Part shown: positions 18,223 to 25,438 of the stretch, piece by piece
How the letters are laid out: each line of letters begins with the position of its first letter
Numbering within the stretch: position 1 is the first letter of the stretch
From: an uncultured SAR116 cluster alpha proteobacterium
GTDB lineage: Bacteria; Pseudomonadota; Alphaproteobacteria; Puniceispirillales; Puniceispirillaceae
DNA: 39,297 bases
Direction of reading: 5' to 3'
Assembly (NCBI GenBank): GCA_902520885.1
Contig: CABYPW010000005.1
Location: 1-39,297 of the forward strand
The notes under the pieces: model-generated
Seen by the model: only the letters and a program-made list of their open reading frames with translations
What the model was told of the DNA's origin: nothing
Databases searched by the model: none
Translations under genes and position numbers: made by a program

Positions 18223-18540
18223 TTATTCATCTTCAGGAATATTAATCTTTTCATCTTTTATGTCATAATGGGTTACATATCTTTGCATCTCATTTGCTAA
18301 AGTAATAATAAATTTATCAGCTCCAATTTTTGAGAGAACTTCGTGGATATCGTCTTCATTTTCTGCTTCCCAATGGCAAAAGAAAAACTCATCCTTACCA
18401 GCCCAATGTTGCAAGACTCGGGCATTTTTACCGCTATTCATATCTAAAAATTCTCTATCTGTTACACCCCTAAGCTGATTAATTATATTTTCTTTTGCAT
18501 CGCCAGACAGGTAACTATGCGTACACATGAAATGTTTCAT
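18223..18540 (-). CDS. small soluble protein of unknown function
   Basis: 105 residues starting MKHFMCTHSYLSG. The pattern is strand, helix (AKENIINQLRGVTDREF), strand with VLQHWAGKDEFFFCHWEAEN near residues 42-61, then a helix DDIHEVLSKIG. This is compatible with a ferredoxin-like or Dabb-like fold; I do not recognise the family with certainty. It is a single gene with its own upstream gap, in a row of four short same-strand genes. The acidic C-terminal tail (IPEDE) is unremarkable. Confidence 0.72.
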   Translation of the reverse strand: MKHFMCTHSYLSGDAKENIINQLRGVTDREFLDMNSGKNARVLQHWAGKDEFFFCHWEAENEDDIHEVLSKIGADKFIITLANEMQRYVTHYDIKDEKINIPEDE

Positions 18541-18739
18541 TAAAGATTATTTTCCCACTTCTTTATTAACAGACTAATAACTAAACTATACCAAGTTTTG
18601 AATGGATTTTATTTCTTAATTTATACTGGCTTTATTTAAACTAAATGGAGTGACTAAAGTCGATACGATGGTGCTTAAGCAAAAATAATTTAAATAAAGA
18701 AAGACAGCACTAGGGCCGTCCAATATCTAACTATGTTGA

Positions 18740-19036
18740 TTATAAAATCACCTCTGATAAATCCCAAAGTTGTGAACTCTCAATGCATTCATCATAAATT
18801 GGTTTCATTGATACATTTTCGCCAGAAACAAAACTTTTCATACCATCTTCATCGGTCACAAAAACCTTGAACATTACCGCACCCTTATCTGGCGTAACTG
18901 CGGCAATTGTCTTAGGTGGAATTGCAAATTTTCCCCGTTCGGTCATACCCTCCTCCGACTGCATAAATGCCATAAATTTTGAAAAGTTCTCCTCTCCCTC
19001 TTTTAACTTAACTAGTGCGAGCATTTCTTTTTCCAT
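18740..19036 (-). CDS. small soluble protein of unknown function
   Basis: 98 residues, no signal peptide or membrane segment. The sequence suggests beta-alpha-beta-beta-alpha order: MLALVKLKEG, helix NFSKFMAFMQS, strand KTIAAVTPDKGAVMFKVFV (about 42-60) and helix DEDGMKSFVS. Its size and layout match the other three short genes to its left. A purine-rich GAGGGAAT lies just before the ATG. It is the last host gene before the island's left end. Function unknown. Confidence 0.72.
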   Translation of the reverse strand: MEKEMLALVKLKEGEENFSKFMAFMQSEEGMTERGKFAIPPKTIAAVTPDKGAVMFKVFVTDEDGMKSFVSGENVSMKPIYDECIESSQLWDLSEVIL

Positions 19037-19334
19037 TATTCCCTCTACTTTTTTTTAAATTTTTAAATAATCGGACCAAATAAAGTTTATGGTGTCAATG
19101 AATTGCTGCTGAACTAGGATAATATTAGTAAAAATTATACTAGAAAAACGTAAAGACTGTATGCAACCTACGAGTCACTGAGAAGCATTGAGCGAACTTC
19201 TATCCGGACCATATGGGCCAAGCGAGTGACCATTCTAGCCAAATGTCGCAGAATTTCCCAAAAAAGTAGTCAATGCCTAAAAAATCGGGGAAAAACAGGC
19301 AAAATTCGGTAAACCATTGAATTTATGAATTTTC

Positions 19335-19349
19335 GTGGCGGAGGGGAAG
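19335..19349. repeat. left attachment site (15-bp direct repeat)
   Basis: Identical to 33341-33355 at the tRNA-Ser 3' end. After the 15 identical bases the sequence continues AACTCCGAAC against GGATTCGAAC, so part of the T-arm is also loosely retained. The tRNA at the other end is intact. Confidence 0.88.
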
Positions 19350-19409
19350 AACTCCGAACACATACTCAACCTATTGTTTTATTGATATTTTTTTACTTAT
19401 TAAGAATTC

Positions 19410-19429
19410 TACCCCACATTCTACCCCAC
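19410..19429 (+). repeat. tandem TACCCCAC boxes, left end (candidate integrase arm sites)
   Basis: Two copies of TACCCCAC separated by ATTC, 61 nt inside the left att repeat. The same arrangement (spacer ATTT) in the same orientation occurs at 33197-33216 by the integrase gene. Placement at both ends suggests arm-type binding sites for the integrase or excisionase. Confidence 0.65.
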
Positions 19430-19514
19430 GAATTTTATTAAAAAATGAGGTCTTTTAGTCGTGTTTAATTTCATTTGGTCAAAAATAGATAATTATTTCT
19501 TTTAGATCATAACG

Positions 19515-19745
19515 CTACGTCACATTTTTCCAATATTTTTCCCATTCCTCTCCAACAACTGCTGCAATGCATGGCGTATCAACATATCTTATATGAAGTG
19601 AATTCAAGTCCATTTCTGGTTTCTCATTTGAACTATTAAAATCTGCTAATAACTGTGTTCGGAACAATTTATCTGCCTCCACTCCTGAGGAAGCAGAAAC
19701 TACCGATTTAGAATAGAATGTAGCTTTCCAATAAAATACAAACAT
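19515..19745 (-). CDS. hypothetical 76-residue protein
   Basis: Short reading frame inside the left end of the island, no recognised family. It begins FVFYWKATFYSKSVVSASSGVEADKLFRTQL and ends EEWEKYWKNVT. The strand-forming first 15 residues could be a small DNA- or protein-binding domain, but nothing specific can be assigned. No clear ribosome site precedes the ATG, so it could be spurious or a remnant. It is the only candidate gene between the att site and the UDG-like gene. Confidence 0.4.
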   Translation of the reverse strand: MFVFYWKATFYSKSVVSASSGVEADKLFRTQLLADFNSSNEKPEMDLNSLHIRYVDTPCIAAVVGEEWEKYWKNVT

Positions 19746-19918
19746 TAAAAAAACATTTTTTTCATAATTTCAAATAAAAAGAGGGATTCCTAAAATTTAC
19801 CTATATGGTTTTAAGTGGCATAAGTTTTGATTCTCCAATGGAAAAATTTAGTTTCCAAAAAAGAACATTTTAGGCAAAAAGCACTCTCCCTCAATAGCGC
19901 TGGAGTATAACGCCACTC

Positions 19919-20596
19919 TCAATGTGTTAGACCTGCTGTCAAACTCTTTATCCACTCCACAACTTCTGGATGTTTATTAATTGCATAGCGACTCAAGTGA
20001 GGTAGGCAGACAATGTTACGCTCCCTTCCTTCAATTCTCCCAAAGACTGATTTACACATCCAATCCCCATGACCTGATGATATGGAAAAAACGTCTGTTT
20101 TGTTAGAGAGTTTTGTTAATAGAAAATCGAAACCTTCATTTCCCATCACAAGTACAACATCTGGGTCTACAATTTCAAAAAGCTTTTGGTGAAACGACCA
20201 ACATTGTTGTGCTAAAACTTGAAAGTTCGGAAGTTCCATCATTGAGCGAGACCGCTTTAGAACAAGATTAGTAGCACAAATATTTCTAGGATTGCGAGCT
20301 AATGATGCAAAGAGAAATTGAATTCGCTTCTGTAACGGTGCTGTTCCCGGAGACATTTTATTTCCACCTGGTGCCCAAGTTCCATCACAGTACTCATTAA
20401 GTTTTCCCTGGTTTTCAAAATGTTGTTTAATGGTTTGTATTTCATTTTCAACACCCCCGGGGTTTAGACCAAAAAAAAGATAGGTGCCTTTCGTGAGAGT
20501 CTCATCACCTGAATAGAGTGCTGCGCCTGGCTCATCGAGTAAATTGGTGGCATCTAGCCTATTAAAAAGTTCGTTTTTTATTTCGTAAGTCTCCAT
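19919..20596 (-). CDS. uracil-DNA-glycosylase superfamily-like protein
   Basis: 225 residues from ATG at 20596, chosen because GGAG lies 7-8 nt upstream; a longer frame to 20659 would run through the promoter region. UDG-fold signatures: YLFFGLNPGG near residues 39-48 (motif A, GxNPG), a central VDPDVVLVMGNEGFDFLL strand-helix unit near 144-161, and HLSRY near 200 in place of the C-terminal catalytic-loop histidine motif. Family enzymes excise bases from DNA. On this island, beside Mrr-type and HNH nucleases, a role against phage DNA with unusual bases is plausible (such a glycosylase, Brig1, has been reported), but this is inference. It is divergent from an unknown gene with shared operator-like boxes. 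Confidence 0.75.
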   Translation of the reverse strand: METYEIKNELFNRLDATNLLDEPGAALYSGDETLTKGTYLFFGLNPGGVENEIQTIKQHFENQGKLNEYCDGTWAPGGNKMSPGTAPLQKRIQFLFASLARNPRNICATNLVLKRSRSMMELPNFQVLAQQCWSFHQKLFEIVDPDVVLVMGNEGFDFLLTKLSNKTDVFSISSGHGDWMCKSVFGRIEGRERNIVCLPHLSRYAINKHPEVVEWIKSLTAGLTH

Positions 20597-20729
20597 ATCA
20601 AATCTCCTTTTTGTTATTATTTTGATATCAATTTCATATCTAATTAAATCTAATGTCATTATTTTCTGGTAATGTCAATTATTTTTTGATAATAATTATC
20701 TATTTGATATCTATTTGATTGGAGTCACC
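20597..20729. promoter_or_regulatory. divergent promoter region with repeated TTTGATATC boxes
   Basis: 133 nt between the UDG-like gene and the 244-residue gene. TTTGATATC occurs at 20621-20629 and 20703-20711, and its inverse (ATATCAAA) at 20595-20602 over the glycosylase start codon. TAATGTCA is directly repeated at 20651-20658 and 20670-20677, 19 bp apart. These look like operator boxes for joint control of both divergent genes. No dedicated regulator gene is adjacent. Confidence 0.55.
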
Positions 20730-21464
20730 ATGTTAATTGCTTTGACTATCGAGGAAATAAACGAATTTCCAGAAGAAATAAAAAATTATTTATTCAAATA
20801 TGCCGCTAACCAGTTACCAGCAGATATTAAGACAACGGAAACGGAGAAAACTAGCTTTGCAGGAATACCTAAACCTCCCAGTCAAGTATTAGAGGACCAA
20901 TTAATAGTATGGTTTGAAGGCAGGGATTCTGACGACTATTCGGGCTTTACTACACGACACTGTAGAAATCTGATTGCAGGTAATTTTGATTGGGAAAGAA
21001 TGATAGACGTAGAACTGAGTGGTCTGAGTCATGATATCTATAATAATGTTGAGATAATCGTAAATGAAAATAGTTTCGAAGTTAAAAACTGGGCAGATCT
21101 AACTGATTTTAATGATCCGAAAACATGGGGATTCGCCATCATATTTTGTGCTATGTTTGGATTTGGAGGGGCCGTTCCAAATTTTAAAGTGGCTAGAAAT
21201 TCAAAAGAGTTGTGTAAAAACCTCGAAAATTTTGGAATAAGCGGTGACAAAATTATTCAACCGAGAAGTGTGGGACCACTATTGAAATCCATTACTAACC
21301 TTGTGGTTGTTTGGCACGCCATAGAGTTAGAAGGCCCCCCAATTAACAACGTTCACTGGTTTGATTTTGATAAAGCTGGAAATTTTTATTTTGCAGGAAC
21401 AACTTTAAATGATTGTATTAAAGCCGCAAAATATGTAACCGAAACCTACTTTATAGTCGAATAG
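20730..21464 (+). CDS. unknown 244-residue island protein, divergent from UDG-like gene
   Basis: I do not recognise the family. The start at ATG 20730 is supported by GGAG 6 nt upstream. The N-terminus LIALTIEEINEFPEEIKNYLFKYAANQLPAD is helical. The middle has an acidic FEGRDSDDYSGFTTRHCRNLIAGN (about 66-90) and one hydrophobic stretch TWGFAIIFCAMFGFGGAVPNF near 136-156, too glycine-rich to be a sure membrane helix. The C-terminal third (HWFDFDKAGNFYFAGTTLNDCIKAAKYV) looks like a small alpha/beta unit. Sharing operator-like boxes with the glycosylase suggests a common function, perhaps partner, effector or inhibitor. Confidence 0.75.
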   Translation: MLIALTIEEINEFPEEIKNYLFKYAANQLPADIKTTETEKTSFAGIPKPPSQVLEDQLIVWFEGRDSDDYSGFTTRHCRNLIAGNFDWERMIDVELSGLSHDIYNNVEIIVNENSFEVKNWADLTDFNDPKTWGFAIIFCAMFGFGGAVPNFKVARNSKELCKNLENFGISGDKIIQPRSVGPLLKSITNLVVVWHAIELEGPPINNVHWFDFDKAGNFYFAGTTLNDCIKAAKYVTETYFIVE

Positions 21465-21583
21465 CTTTATTAGGTTAATAATATTAAAGTAGAGAGCTTT
21501 TTTAGTTTCCATGAAGTTTAGTGTTTTCTCGGTGTTACTTTGTCCATTAACTAGGCAGCTAAAGGTTTTTTAATATGGGCCAA

Positions 21584-21613
21584 GGTCCATGTACCGTGGA
21601 CCTGTGACCACGG
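21584..21613 (+). promoter_or_regulatory. overlapping, mutually exclusive hairpins upstream of the Mrr-type gene
   Basis: GGTCCATG pairs with CGTGGACC (21584-21602, loop TAC, one G-T pair). The overlapping CCGTGG pairs with CCACGG (21594-21613, 8-nt loop). Both cannot form at once. GGACC recurs at 21598 and 21612, 14 bp apart. The structure lies about 55 nt before the ATG of the nuclease gene and could be an attenuator or a protein-binding operator. Confidence 0.5.
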
Positions 21614-21667
21614 ACCCCGCAGGATTGATGGATTGGCAAAGTTAGAAGAATATGGTTTTGTTGAGAA

Positions 21668-22867
21668 ATGAAAGATCACAACTTTAAAATAGACAAAATA
21701 ATAGAGCTTTTAGAAAAACCCTCAAAAACAGACCTTCCCGGTGGCAGGGGAAATGACCAAAGGGGGGAGTTTGCTGAAAGTTGGACGGACAAGGGAAGAA
21801 TAGTTTTCCGAAGAAAGAAAGGATCTCATCACCCCGTAATGACGGTTATACCTGACCTATTATCGATTTGTGCTATGCCAAAAGATGATTTTATAAAACT
21901 TATAACATTAATTAGGGAATTCGATAGGAAGGAGGAACTACTAGATTTCTACAAACCAGTTTTTATAGGACATAACGACTCATACCTTGAATTTGCATGT
22001 GATTATGATAGCTCTTTTAATGTTACTGACCATGTAAGAGAAAATCCTGATCCGAATAAAAAACCTACTCATTGGATGCTGAGAGGAATACCTGATAATT
22101 TTGCGCTTAATGAGTCGAAACCTGTTGATTTTTCCAAAGAGTATTTGATGTTTTTTTTGATCAAATTTGTTGGCAACTTGGATGGTTTTATAAGGCTTTA
22201 TCGAAATGAGATACGATTGGACGAATTCGGGGTTCCAGACAGGACTTCTTGGCAGAGAAAATTAAACAAGTTTCTTGAAAGTGAAGTTTTTCAAAGTAAA
22301 TATTTTCGCCATGAAAATTATTCTACAGAGCTTGAAAAGGAAGAATGGTCCTGGAAATATTTATCAAAATGCCTCAGACAAAAGGTAAGTGTGCGCCAGA
22401 AAGGTAGTTCTTGGGAAAACGTTTCACACAGTTATGAACTCATACAAAATGTTTGCGATTTTTTCTTTGAGATGTCGTCAAAAGCCTCACAATATAAACT
22501 TGAACCAGGTTCAGGTGTTTTGAATAGCGCCCTCATAAGCAAAAAAAGTAAAGGTATTGAATTTGAAAACCAGTGTATAGAGATTCTTCACGGCAGGGGC
22601 TGGTCATGTTCATCTACGCCAAAGTCGGGAGACCAAGGAGCTGACATAATTGCCTCAAGAGGCCCTATTCGTTTTGTTATTCAATGTAAAGATTATAAGG
22701 GGTCAGTTGGAAATGATGCGGTTCAGCAAATTAACGCTGCAAAAACTTTCTTTAAAGCCCATATTGCAGCAGTTGTAACCCAGTCCAAGTATACCAGCTC
22801 TGCAATGGACCTTGCTGAAAGCACAGGAGTATTACTGTTATTTAAGGATGATCTTGAGACCATTTAA
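21668..22867 (+). CDS. Mrr-type restriction endonuclease-like protein
   Basis: 399 residues. The C-terminal ~110 residues are an Mrr_cat PD-(D/E)XK domain: GIEFENQCIEIL near 296, catalytic GADII (Asp326) and FVIQCKDYKG (Gln339, Lys341), then a conserved helix and the ADVVTQS-like IAAVVTQSKYT. The N-terminal ~290 residues are not recognised and probably hold the recognition or sensing domain; they contain several Trp/Arg-rich helices. Mrr-like enzymes cut modified DNA. No methyltransferase accompanies it, which fits a type IV rather than type II system. The start ATG has only a weak ribosome site; a hairpin pair upstream may control expression. Confidence 0.82.
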   Translation: MKDHNFKIDKIIELLEKPSKTDLPGGRGNDQRGEFAESWTDKGRIVFRRKKGSHHPVMTVIPDLLSICAMPKDDFIKLITLIREFDRKEELLDFYKPVFIGHNDSYLEFACDYDSSFNVTDHVRENPDPNKKPTHWMLRGIPDNFALNESKPVDFSKEYLMFFLIKFVGNLDGFIRLYRNEIRLDEFGVPDRTSWQRKLNKFLESEVFQSKYFRHENYSTELEKEEWSWKYLSKCLRQKVSVRQKGSSWENVSHSYELIQNVCDFFFEMSSKASQYKLEPGSGVLNSALISKKSKGIEFENQCIEILHGRGWSCSSTPKSGDQGADIIASRGPIRFVIQCKDYKGSVGNDAVQQINAAKTFFKAHIAAVVTQSKYTSSAMDLAESTGVLLLFKDDLETI

Positions 22868-22927
22868 TTATTTTTTAAATTGTTGTTCATCCTTCACCTT
22901 GGTTGGTTAAGCCCAAAAAACATCCTA

Positions 22928-23773
22928 TTAATTCTGAAATCTTATATGCCGCCAATTAAGCGCTTCTGGATGCGGCATAGCTTCATTTGAAATAACATCA
23001 TTTTCGATTTTTAACTGAACGCTTGTGTTTCCAGATTTAACATACACCTTTCCAGAGCCTGGCATAATGTTAAACAGCCAATTATCAAATGCTTTATGAT
23101 GATTGGCGCACAGGATTATTCCGTTTTCTGGATGATCTGAACCGCCATCCTTAACACTTTTAACATGAGCTGCCTCCAACAATTCTGGAGTTGATATTGA
23201 ACATACCGCGCATTTAAGACCACAACGTTTTCTGACGTAGTAGCCAAACATTGGGTCGCGGCGCCTCTGTTCAGCTGACCTGGTCTTTTCGCGCTTACTG
23301 GCGTTGAGGTTGAAAGTGCTCGGGTCTGGCGTCTCTATTTTTGATGAATGTTTATTCCCAAAGATGATCAAACACTCGCTCTTGCCAAAATCGACAATCT
23401 TCCCAAAATCGACTTTCCTTAACGTTTTAGTTTTGCCATGGGAGATCACAAAAATTGGGAGCTCTAGCTCAAAGCTATTTTTTATGCTTTGAATATCAGC
23501 TCGATCGTAGCTCACAGTTTGATTGTTTGGGAAATGATAGATTATACCGTCATTATAAAGGTCATTTGCATAGCGTTGGCCAAGGTGCAAAACGCTGACA
23601 ACTGCTCCATCACCATCACTCGTTAAGCCTCTTGTATTCGCTTTGTCACGCCAGATTCCCCTTCCTCCACCATAGACGCCCATGTCTTTTAGTTCTTGCG
23701 GTGTGATATCGTCACGCCCCTCAAGTGATGCCCAACAATTAACTCGCCTCTCTAACTCAGCTTCTACTAACAT
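22928..23773 (-). CDS. HNH endonuclease with SRA-like N-terminal domain
   Basis: 281 residues from ATG 23773, chosen for GGAG 6 nt upstream; a TTG ten codons earlier lacks one. The N-terminal part carries GVYGGGRGIWRDKANT and VVSVLHLGQRYANDLYNDGIIYHFPNN (roughly 33-95), a pattern I know from HNH nucleases with an SRA/EVE-like base-reading domain. The C-terminus is an HNH domain: CGLKCAVC near 185-192, AAHVKSVKDGGSD near 202-214, NGIILCANHHKAFD near 218-231. Such enzymes resemble type IV (modification-dependent) restriction. It is convergent with the Mrr-type gene; no methyltransferase is present. Confidence 0.8.
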   Translation of the reverse strand: MLVEAELERRVNCWASLEGRDDITPQELKDMGVYGGGRGIWRDKANTRGLTSDGDGAVVSVLHLGQRYANDLYNDGIIYHFPNNQTVSYDRADIQSIKNSFELELPIFVISHGKTKTLRKVDFGKIVDFGKSECLIIFGNKHSSKIETPDPSTFNLNASKREKTRSAEQRRRDPMFGYYVRKRCGLKCAVCSISTPELLEAAHVKSVKDGGSDHPENGIILCANHHKAFDNWLFNIMPGSGKVYVKSGNTSVQLKIENDVISNEAMPHPEALNWRHIRFQN

Positions 23774-23940
23774 TTGGCTCTCCAAAAATGGCAAAGAACG
23801 CAAAAAACATTGTTTTCAACCCAATTTTCATTATCAAAAATTTAAAAATAGAAAAATCCTGTGATTAGAATTATCCAAATTAAAGTTTCTAAACTAATCA
23901 CATTATAAAATAATTTTAATTCTTTTCTCATAAATAATGG

Positions 23941-24315
23941 CTAATCTTTTTTATTTTTTTCAGTTTCGGTTTCTTCTTTGAGTTCAGATTTAATTTCTTC
24001 TTTGAGAGCTTTTCTGTAGTTAAAATATTCTTCTCTTTCTTTCTCTGCCCATTTATTATCTAACTTATTGAAAATGAGAAATAATACGCAGTAAAATGCC
24101 AAATGAAAATAAAATTGTGTGAACTCGTCATCGTATGTATTCACTTCAAAAAATGGTGGAAGAATAATATCAAGTATTCTCGTTTGATAAATTACAGTTG
24201 CTGTAATTAAAAATAAAATTAAAGCTTTGTACCGTGAAAGAGGACCACGCTTATATTTTATGCTGTTCTTCATAAGGCCTATATCCGAAAAACTAATCAA
24301 AAAAACTAATGGCAT
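23941..24315 (-). CDS. small membrane protein with charged C-terminal tail
   Basis: 124 residues from ATG 24315; an in-frame TTG three codons earlier and an ATG at 24273 are alternatives and none has a clear ribosome site. Two hydrophobic segments are visible, ALILFLITATVIYQTRILDIIL and FYFHLAFYCVLFLIF, followed by a ~45-residue Glu/Lys-rich helical tail (ending EETETEKNKKD) probably in the cytoplasm. No family recognised. Small membrane proteins on defence islands can be effectors or exclusion proteins; nothing here proves that. Confidence 0.6.
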   Translation of the reverse strand: MPLVFLISFSDIGLMKNSIKYKRGPLSRYKALILFLITATVIYQTRILDIILPPFFEVNTYDDEFTQFYFHLAFYCVLFLIFNKLDNKWAEKEREEYFNYRKALKEEIKSELKEETETEKNKKD

Positions 24316-24399
24316 TGTAGCCAATTTTAATTAATAAGATGAAAAGCAAAGTATTATTTTCGATAAAATTTGTGATAAAATCAGACATTTAAAATTAGC

Positions 24400-24426
24400 T
24401 TGACAGTGTTTTAGTTCTATTATGAT
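24400..24426 (+). promoter_or_regulatory. promoter-like sequence upstream of secreted-protein gene
   Basis: TTGACA (24400-24405) and TATGAT (24421-24426) with a short 15-nt spacer, 57 nt before the ATG at 24484. The -35 is consensus; the spacer is suboptimal. Confidence 0.4.
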
Positions 24427-24483
24427 AGTTAATATGACTTACAAAGAATGATGTCACATTTACCAACTAGTTGAAAATATTTA

Positions 24484-24993
24484 ATGCGTATTTTTAGGTT
24501 TACTATTTTATTTTTTTTATTCTTCCAGCACGCTGCTGCAGAAGTTTCCGAAATCAACTTAGTTTGTAAATACAAAAATAGTTGGATAGTTCTAACGGAC
24601 GGCATGGGACTTGATGTGAAACCGCCTTTTGGCCTGGAGAAACATAGTTATGTATCAGAGGTGGTGCAGGATATTAAAGATATATCGCTCAATTTGAGAT
24701 GGGTTGAAACCGCGACAGCAGGATTACTAACTCATAATAACGTAGAAGATGTTGTATTTCAGTTGGAAGGGAATAAAATCTTTTATACTCTGTTTCAAAA
24801 TATAAATAATAAGCCTTTTATTATTCATGAATTCAGCCTAGATCGATTAAGCGGAGAACTTCAAACAAGAACACGATTAAATATGGAAGATAATAAAGAG
24901 CGGTGTAAACAATTCCTAACCTGCGATTCTGAAATGTCTCCTGAAACAGGGGGTAAAATGTATTCTTGCTCCAGGGCTAAAGCTTTATTTTAA
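24484..24993 (+). CDS. exported protein of unknown function
   Basis: 169 residues. A clear Sec signal peptide covers residues 1-19 (hydrophobic FTILFFLFF, cleavage after HAAA). The mature part has four cysteines (NLVCKYK, ERCKQFLTCDSE, MYSCSRAK), consistent with disulfides, and a mostly beta pattern. No family recognised. It is a single gene with its own promoter-like sequence inside the island, divergent from the small membrane protein. A role at the cell surface, such as blocking adsorption or entry, is possible but unsupported. Confidence 0.65.
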   Translation: MRIFRFTILFFLFFQHAAAEVSEINLVCKYKNSWIVLTDGMGLDVKPPFGLEKHSYVSEVVQDIKDISLNLRWVETATAGLLTHNNVEDVVFQLEGNKIFYTLFQNINNKPFIIHEFSLDRLSGELQTRTRLNMEDNKERCKQFLTCDSEMSPETGGKMYSCSRAKALF

Positions 24994-25069
24994 AAGTTTT
25001 ACGTCGATAGGGTAGTCTCATAAAATCCCATTTTATCACATAAAAACAGTTAGTTACAAATTTTTTATA

Positions 25070-25097
25070 TTTACAATTGGGTAACTCTATGTATAAT
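25070..25097 (+). promoter_or_regulatory. sigma70-like promoter of the AlpA-primase-helicase operon
   Basis: TTTACA (25070-25075), 16-nt spacer, TATAAT (25092-25097). It leaves a ~150-nt leader before the ATG at 25250. In the leader GTACGCCG is repeated at 25141-25148 and 25174-25181 and is enclosed by TGAGCA (25115-25120) and TGCTCA (25186-25191), so the RNA could fold into a larger stem. A strong AAGGAG is 7 nt before the ATG. Confidence 0.65.
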
Positions 25098-25249
25098 TGG
25101 AGTATAGGTAAGTATGAGCACCTATCTGAACCGGAATACAGTACGCCGTTAAAAAGACTGCATAGTGGTATACGTACGCCGCCACTGCTCATCAAAGGCT
25201 GCGCTGCAAAAAAATCAAATAATTTTTAGAGCGCATAAGGAGCGATGCT

Positions 25250-25438
25250 ATGCAGCAATTTAATATCATTCCGCGCAGTCGTCTGTGCGAAGAACTTGGC
25301 ATAAGCCGAAGTACAATAAAACGATGGATCCAAACTCGCCAATTCCCTCGGCCCTTAAAAGCCTCCGGACGAGCCCCATTATTCGATAAACAGAGTGTAA
25401 TAGACTGGTTTGATAATATGGAGGGTCAAAATGACTGA
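25250..25438 (+). CDS. AlpA-like HTH regulator
   Basis: 62 residues forming a single MerR-like winged-helix DNA-binding domain: LCEELGISRSTIKRWIQTRQFPRPLKASGRAPLFDKQSVIDWF matches the AlpA pattern (helix-turn-helix, then wing, then the WF that ends the last helix). AlpA-type proteins control integrase or replication genes in P4-like elements. It overlaps the primase-helicase start by 8 nt, so the two are translationally coupled; this is the first gene of that operon. AAGGAG precedes the ATG at good spacing. Confidence 0.82.
   Translation: MQQFNIIPRSRLCEELGISRSTIKRWIQTRQFPRPLKASGRAPLFDKQSVIDWFDNMEGQND

Larger units (their letters stand above)
19037..19514. other. intergenic region containing the left end of the island
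   Basis: 478 nt without a convincing gene. It holds the 15-bp attachment repeat at 19335-19349 and the tandem TACCCCAC boxes at 19410-19429. The part left of 19335 is chromosomal flank; the part right of it is the island end. Confidence 0.6.

Noticed and set aside
18630-18699. CTTTATTTAAA/TTTAAATAAAG inverted repeat between small-protein genes
   Set aside because: An 11-bp AT-only repeat spaced by 48 nt is weak evidence in such AT-rich DNA; not called as a feature.
19335-19360. Possible second tRNA-Ser fragment at the left end
   Set aside because: Only the 15-bp att core plus a few T-arm-like bases match; no tRNA can be folded, so it is the att copy and not a tRNA gene or pseudogene.
19919-21464. 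Divergent UDG-like and 244-aa pair as a classical toxin-antitoxin
   Set aside because: Genes are divergent rather than in tandem overlap, and neither resembles a known toxin or antitoxin; kept only as a possible functional pair.
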